DNA of 64,000 nucleotides. Origin: Sweltsa coloradensis. Lineage: Eukaryota > Arthropoda > Insecta > Plecoptera > Chloroperlidae. Positions within the stretch are counted from its first letter, which is position 1; every line of letters begins with the position of its first letter. A program made the translations under genes and the position numbers. The notes under the pieces were generated by a model, which made no database searches, was not told the DNA's origin, and saw only the letters and a program-made list of their open reading frames with translations. Positions 58,662-64,000 of this stretch are shown piece after piece. The stretch is taken from NCBI GenBank assembly GCA_024449915.1, contig JAMZAV010000440.1:248001-312000 (forward strand), given 5' to 3'.

Positions 58662-59937
58662 TAGGGGTGGGCGAACGTTCGAAAACTCGAGCCCGAGCCG
58701 AGCTTTTTTTGAAGTTCGGCTCGGCTCGGGCTCGACTTTTTAGGCTCGAGTTCGGTTTTTATCAAAACTTCGAACTTTAAACGAACTTCGTCTTGAAATT
58801 ACGCCAAGAACACGCCAAAAACTGATTGAATACATCGTTCGCGTAATAAAACAACAAAGCAGCGATCGCCATACTGGATATTTCTAACAGCTGATTTTCC
58901 AAGTTCCAGCGCCTTGAAAAGTTCTCGTTTGTCACGCCATGACGTCACGACGAAGCTATCTGTTAGAAGGCGGTGCGCATCTGTGATTGGCTCGATCGTC
59001 ACAATTCACACTCGTCGTGCAGGGTCGGCAACATAACAATCACAAACTAGATATTTTGCTTCTTGATCTACGAAGTACCAACATTATTGAAACTTAACGG
59101 CGGGAAATTTGAAAATACGCAAAATTTGAAAAAATAGTTTGAAATAATTGAATTTTTTTAGACGAAATGGAGCCTTTATTTTGAGCTTTTATATTTAAAT
59201 TAAAGATTTTTTATAACTTTTTTTTTAACCCGAGAGTAGTCGCGCCCGGTCCTTTAGACCGCATTATTTATTATGGGCTAATAACGTTAGGATGACGTTT
59301 TGATTACCAATATAAGATAATTTATCATATAGGTGACAGCATACATGGTTATATTAATCAATTATCAATCAATAATCAATAAATAATCAATCAATAATCA
59401 ATCATACACAGAATGTTGCAAACCTACAAAAAGGTATAAAAATATGTTTTGAAACACCCTGGAGTTCGAATTATTAGTAAATAAAGACAGTTATATTATG
59501 CCAACACTGTATGTTGAAGAATAATCAACCTACAATAACAAAATACATGTCTCATAATAGTGATTGAGTATGCATATTTTTGCCTCCCTTAGTAGTCGCG
59601 CAGCAGTCGAAAAGACCGAGCAACCGAACAGGACCTCTTATCTTAGATGAAGTTCTGCAGAACACTGAATTGCATATTGCACACTGGCTTCACAAATCTA
59701 TTTTGGCAATTAGACAAGCCACGCATGCGCGCTGTACAAATACCAACCGTTGAAAAAAAAAGTCGGTCTTAAAGACCACACGCGACAACTCTCGGGTTAA
59801 ATTTTATTTCTGTCCCTATTCGTTACAGAATAATAATGGATTTTCAAAAGTTCGGCTCTAGTTCGAAGTTCGAAAATTTTTGGTTCAAAAGTTCGAGTTC
59901 GGCTCGAAAGTCAAAAACCTAGGTTCGCCCACCCCTA
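58662..59937. mobile_element. hAT-type MITE with GGCTCGG arrays
   Basis: Ends TAGGGGTGGGCGAACGTTC / complement of GGTTCGCCCACCCCTA with a perfect 8-bp duplication ATATCAAC (58654-58661, 59938-59945). Subterminal GTTCGGCTCGGCTCGGG and AAGTTCGAGTTCGGCTC arrays. Same family as 39848-41009. A piggyBac-type element is nested inside. Confidence 0.92.
59229..59796. mobile_element. piggyBac-type MITE
   Basis: Ends CCCGAGAGTAGTCGCG / complement of CGCGACAACTCTCGGG, flanked by TTAA on both sides (59225-59228, 59797-59800), the piggyBac signature. GGTCCTTTAGACC and GGTCTTAAAGACC form subterminal palindromes. No transposase. Confidence 0.88.
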
Positions 59938-60025
59938 ATATCAACTATATATAGTTAGAGGTAGTGAAAAATGGTAATAACAAAATTTGCATCAAATTTT
60001 AAATGTCCATTTTATTACCTAAAAT

Positions 60026-60236
60026 TAGGGTTGCCGTTTGATAATCAATAGCTCGCCCGCCCGAAATTATGTAATTTACCGCCCACTCTGCAGAACTTCA
60101 TAAAATAGTACCAGTCAAGACATTAATCGCTTTATTCTTTGAAAAATGCGTCCACTGCGAGATCTACAACACTCGTAAGGCGTGAGGTAGGAAGCGCCTG
60201 CACTGTGCAGTATAGGCCACCAGCATGACGCCTGTG
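60026..60236. repeat. hAT fragment broken by the Pao/BEL element
   Basis: TAGGGTTGCCGTTTGATAAT starts a copy inverted relative to 51476-52455. The match (CATTAATCGCTTTATTCT, ACTGCGAGATCTACAACAC) continues to about 60236, where the LTR-like sequence begins. Confidence 0.7.
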
Positions 60237-61591
60237 TGTTACGGGCCGGCTTGGCTCGGGCGGCAGGCGCCGATCAGGCGCTGATTGCACAACCTCGGCG
60301 CGTCACGGCCAAGCAAGGTCAACAAGTATTTTATTGAGATGCATTATATTCCATTCCACGCCACTCGTAATCGCTTTTCTTCTTTCCGTAGTGCTACGAT
60401 AATATTATCTTATCAGTTCTCTCACACCAATATTACGTCGTCTTCCAAACTAATTGTTCGCGCCGATTATATTTTTTGTATTTTCGTCGCTTTGTTTAGT
60501 GCTAGTTTCATTGTATTTAACTTCTCTTTTTCATTTGGTTTTTACTCGAGTGCTTTTGCCCGGTTTTGTCACGTGATCTGGTTTGGCCAATCACGTTCGT
60601 TTTCTGTTTATCTTCCGTTTGTACTCGCATATCATTCATCTCTAGGTTAGTACACGACAAGCTGTCGTCTCTGAAAGGTCGCTCGCTCTCTGTTATCACT
60701 CTCGCCCGTATATGGGCATTACCAGTTCAGTTCTTTCGTACTCCCTGCACTACTTTCTGAGTGCAGTCTTTGCCACTGCTGCAATATAAGTTCTCTGAAC
60801 TGTTTCTTCCGTTTCTTATCACTTATCTACTCTTCAACTGGCCAGTTCTGTAACCCTTTCCTGTTTCCCACGACGTCTGTGCTTTGACGTCGCGACGCCC
60901 CTAATCAAGTTCAACACCATCCGAACCAAGGACGTCGGGGAAAAATCTTACCGTCGCAGGAAGTATTCACGCTCACATGTAAGTTCTCTTTGCATTTATT
61001 TCCTATATTTCTTCCTTACAGTCCACTTAAAATCTCGGTTAGGCATCTCGGCCTAAACAATTTGGTCCGTCCGAACCGGATGAAAACTTTGCTTCTTTCA
61101 TTTTGGATTTTCATCATTTCTTTCTCATTGTCTTGTTTAAACATAATCGCTCAAGTTGCTGTGTATTTTTTGTACATCTCGTGCTTTTGTTCACGTTCTC
61201 TGGCGTCACGATATCTCTCGCTGAATATCGTTGGTTCGTTCTCACGCATTCGACGTCTGATTGTCTTGTACATAATTGTTTCTCGATTTCTTTCTTGTAT
61301 GTGTTTTTTCTCTGGCTCTAAAGCACATATTATATTAGTGATTTTTCTTGTGTTTATGCTCTCGTCTCGCGTGATTTTATACACGCATCGTTTTCGCTCA
61401 TACACTGTTTGCAATGACGTGTCAATTTACGTAACTGCTCTTTCTCTCCTTGTGTTCACGTCATTGCTTGGTTTATTATTGTCTCGCGCCTCGTGTGTTT
61501 ATTTAATAAACCGTGCTCACTGTTTTGAATTGTTCTCTTCCGTGTTTTTTGTCGTTTGTTTCTCCGTTTGGTACTTGTACTATCGTTCACC

Positions 61592-63427
61592 ATGGAAGAG
61601 TTACAAGCACAACAGAAACGTTTGGTAGCTCGTCGTGAATTTGTTTTTGCAAGCGTTCAGAGAACACACGACGCGTTCTCTAAAATCAAACCCGAAGATG
61701 TCCATTTGTGTAGGCCTCGGTTCGACAAGCTCTCTGCGTTGGAGTCTGATTTTCAAGACATCCAAATGTCAATTTCGGATATTAACACGCAGTTAAAAGA
61801 CACGGCGAGACCCACCGAAATCGACAAGGTTCAAGACAGTTTTGAAACAGTTCTGTACGCAGCAAAAGCTAGGTTCCTCGCGGCTGTTAAGTTGACTCAG
61901 CCCGTCAGTGTGACTCAACACGGGGCTGCCCCCATCTCTGCGAAATCTCACATCTCTCTACCAGTCATTGACCTCCCCAAGTTCGCGGGTGACATTTGCA
62001 AATGGCCCGAGTTCTACTCCCTGTTCAAGTCTCTGATCGACGAAAACACATCGTTAAGTAATGTGCAGAAGCTGCATTACCTCAAATCCTCGTTGTCTGA
62101 ACAAGCTCTAGCTATTATCTCTGAGTTTCAAATCTGTGAAGAAAGCTATCCTCTGGCATTAAATGCGCTTATCTCACGTTATCAGAACAAGAGACTTCTA
62201 GGCAGCGTCTATGTTCAGAAGATACTAGAATTTGTTCCTCTCAAGACTTCGTCCTATGAAGGACTTCAAAGCTTCCTCAAAGTCCATCGTAATTCGGTTG
62301 AAGCTTTGAAAGCACTAGATATTCCAGATTTAGGCGATTTTCTGCTGCTATGTTTATCGTTAGCTAATCTAGATCCCTCTTCTCGGAAAGCTTTCGAAAC
62401 TAAGCATTGTTCTAACTCAGCTCCTGATTATAAATCGTTAATCGATTTTTTGGAACAACAGTCTCGCACTATGGAGCTTTGTGCTGTCGGCAAAAATTCG
62501 ACTATGTCACCGAAGAGTTCTCATCCCTCTAAGAAAGTTAATTCTTTTCTAGTATCGTCCGCACCTGTTTCGAACTCTAGTACGAGACACATTAGTCATG
62601 ACTCATCTCGCGCTAATGTGGTCTCCTCTCCTTTTGCGTGCCCTCTCTGCAAGTCAACACACACTTTGTATCAGTGCGATGTTTTTCGAGGTCAAGCTGT
62701 CAATGAGCGTTATGACACTCTGCGACGATTGAAACGTTGTTTTAATTGCATGGGGGCGCACATGCGTTCTCAATGTGCGTCTAAAAGTTCGTGTTCTGTG
62801 TGCCGTAGCAACAAACACCATTCATTGCTTCACACGGACTCCACCCCCTCCTCTGTTGAGGAAGTGAATCACACCTCAGGCCCAAGTCAGCAGCCGCCTC
62901 AAGCTCTCTCATGTCAAGTCCGAGCTTCGAATCCCACGCATCAAACTGTCCTGTTGGGCACGATTCGCGCTCTCATCAGTGATGCTAATGGGATTTTGCA
63001 ACCTTTCCGTGCGGTAATAGACTCTGGGTCACAGATCTCGGCCATCACTAACTCGCTAGTGCAAAGGTTAGGTTTGAAGATCCAACCTGCCACTTCACAA
63101 CTCTCAGGTGTTGGATGCACATCCACTCGTGTCCTCGGGACTGTACGTTGTAGAGTCGCACCCCGTCGCTCTACTCAAACGTATATCGATGTCAATGCAC
63201 ACGTTCTCTCCTCTATTGCCGGCAATCTGCCTACGTCTTCGGTGTCCATTGACGTCTTAGAACGTTATCGTAATCTTATCTTGCAGACGATCGTTTCAAT
63301 GTGCCTGGCGCTATTGATTTCCTCATCGGCGCAGATCTCTACTCAGACATTCTATGTAAGAATGGTGACTCAGTCCGGGGTAGTGGGCCAGCCGCACTCA
63401 ATACGGTCTTCGGATGGGTGTTGCTAG
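61592..63427 (+). CDS. gag-pro: Pao/BEL Gag-protease reading frame
   Basis: The start ATG at 61592 is in a strong context (CACCATGG); the frame stays open upstream to 61556 without better evidence. Residues from this ATG: N-terminal helical part (1-120), DUF1759-type Gag core around LPKFAGDICKWPEF (128-141), zinc knuckles C383-x2-C386-x3-H390-x4-C395 and C401-x2-C404-x4-H409-x4-H414, preceded by a C-x2-C finger at 350-353, and a retropepsin-like protease with DSG at 477-479. After about residue 563 (nt 63281) the protein match moves to another frame, so the last 48 codons to TAG at 63425 are probably out of frame. The element family is Pao/BEL by the Gag and protease type. Confidence 0.85.
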   Translation: MEELQAQQKRLVARREFVFASVQRTHDAFSKIKPEDVHLCRPRFDKLSALESDFQDIQMSISDINTQLKDTARPTEIDKVQDSFETVLYAAKARFLAAVKLTQPVSVTQHGAAPISAKSHISLPVIDLPKFAGDICKWPEFYSLFKSLIDENTSLSNVQKLHYLKSSLSEQALAIISEFQICEESYPLALNALISRYQNKRLLGSVYVQKILEFVPLKTSSYEGLQSFLKVHRNSVEALKALDIPDLGDFLLLCLSLANLDPSSRKAFETKHCSNSAPDYKSLIDFLEQQSRTMELCAVGKNSTMSPKSSHPSKKVNSFLVSSAPVSNSSTRHISHDSSRANVVSSPFACPLCKSTHTLYQCDVFRGQAVNERYDTLRRLKRCFNCMGAHMRSQCASKSSCSVCRSNKHHSLLHTDSTPSSVEEVNHTSGPSQQPPQALSCQVRASNPTHQTVLLGTIRALISDANGILQPFRAVIDSGSQISAITNSLVQRLGLKIQPATSQLSGVGCTSTRVLGTVRCRVAPRRSTQTYIDVNAHVLSSIAGNLPTSSVSIDVLERYRNLILQTIVSMCLALLISSSAQISTQTFYVRMVTQSGVVGQPHSIRSSDGCC

Positions 63428-64000
63428 GACCAGTCAACACTATCAAACCGTTCTCTGAGCCCTCATGTTCCTTTTTCACGGTCGCCAACCCTCCTTTGGA
63501 GAGCACGCTCTGTCTTTTCTGCGAGTCTGAAGAAGTGTCTCGACCCACCTCATCAGACCCACTGGATATGCTCGCTGAAGAGCATTTTCTTCATACTCAC
63601 TCTCGCGACACCTCTGGTCGCTACTCGGTTTCTCTCCCCTTCAAGCCTGATTGTAAAACGCCAGGTTATAATCGCAACGTCGCTCTTCAGAACTTTCATA
63701 GTCCAGAGCGTCGAATGAAACGTGACCCTCCGTACCAACTCAAGACTTTCGTCGCCGATCGGGCAGTCGAAATTCTCGAGAGCAACTCTCCCACCAGTTG
63801 GACGCACGTACGTTCTGAAGAGAACCCAGCTGATTGTGCTTCGCGGGGGTTGCTCCCCTTAGAACTGTTAGGGCACCCTTTGTGGCTCAATGGGTCCCCG
63901 TTCATGCGTTCTCCCCCTTCCACGTGGCCCTCCGTGGTCACCTCGTTCGACCCCACCCACGACGTGCCCGAGCTCAAACCGTCCCCTACTGTCTTGATCA
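63283..64000 (+). pseudogene. pol: Pao/BEL protease end and pol remnant, RT deleted
   Basis: Open without stop in the frame starting GCA at 63283: protease end (NVPGAIDFLIGADLY, FGWVLLGPVN), pol start (EEHFLHTHSRD, RYSVSLPFK), then at about 63721-63740 a direct jump to KTFVADRAVEIL and HVRSEENPADCASRG, the end of the RNase H region. The reverse transcriptase catalytic region, hundreds of codons, is missing, yet the frame is kept. Integrase, if present, lies beyond the window. Confidence 0.82.

Larger units (their letters stand above)
60237..64000 (+). mobile_element. Pao/BEL LTR retrotransposon, 5' part, internally deleted
   Basis: TGTTACGGGCC at 60237 looks like the start of a Pao/BEL LTR, placed within a hAT copy. 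The T-rich stretch to about 61590 holds the LTR and leader; the LTR end and primer-binding site could not be fixed. Gag, protease and pol remnants follow. The element runs off the window end. Confidence 0.8.

Noticed and set aside
60285..60650. 121-codon frame in the same T-rich region
   Set aside because: Same compositional cause; no motif and probably inside the LTR.
60990..61628. 212-codon frame of very hydrophobic sequence upstream of Gag
   Set aside because: It lies in a T-rich leader/LTR stretch, where Phe/Leu/Ser/Ile-rich frames arise from composition, and it overlaps the Gag start in another frame. No family motif.
1..64000. CRISPR array, operon, or prokaryotic-type system
   Set aside because: The window is eukaryotic with spliced genes; the repeats are transposon ends, SINEs and microsatellites, not regularly spaced direct repeats.

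Overview
This is animal nuclear DNA: split genes with GT/AG introns and consistent splice phases, AT-rich introns, and a very dense load of DNA transposons and retroelements. The two host genes are bilaterian-type receptors and sorting proteins. An invertebrate is most likely, from the invertebrate-like LRP4 tail, the Pao/BEL and Penelope-like elements, and the heavy use of the palindrome TAGGCCTA. I cannot name the phylum from the sequence alone.

Host genes. (1) 18..7798, + strand: the last nine coding exons (701 codons plus stop) of an LRP4-type low-density-lipoprotein receptor-related protein. They encode the end of one YWTD beta-propeller, an EGF module, a full propeller, a second EGF module, a transmembrane helix and a short tail with an NPNY motif. 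(2) 57685..21431, - strand: the last nine coding exons (573 codons plus stop) of an SNX25-type sorting nexin (RGS-like, coiled coil, PX, nexin C-terminal domain). The two genes converge tail to tail, with about 13.6 kb between their stop codons. Both continue beyond the window at their 5' ends. I found no other host gene and no structural RNA gene.

Mobile DNA. Most of the rest is transposons, largely inside SNX25 introns and the intergenic gap. I delimited about 15 hAT-type elements by inverted ends plus 8-bp target duplications. There are also a piggyBac-type MITE (TTAA), several TA-flanked pogo/mariner-type elements, foldback elements, tRNA-derived SINEs, a 5'-truncated RNase H-type LINE, a Penelope-like element with a GIY-YIG domain, and the 5' part of a Pao/BEL LTR retrotransposon whose reverse transcriptase has been deleted in frame. 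Many elements are nested, so the order of insertion can be read directly. The clearest stacks are 45476..49491 (a hAT holding a hAT holding further elements) and 52585..57043 (a hAT with a BED-finger transposase split by a second hAT).

The transposase genes seen (52.9-56.5 kb, 31.4 kb) are broken; no intact autonomous DNA transposon lies in the window. I found no CRISPR array, operon or defence-type system. The more unusual features are the group of TAGGG-ended hAT MITEs with family-specific subterminal motif arrays, an unclassified 2.1-kb insert with a 9-bp duplication, a 64-bp foldback element, and a Penelope tail fused to an SNX25 splice donor.
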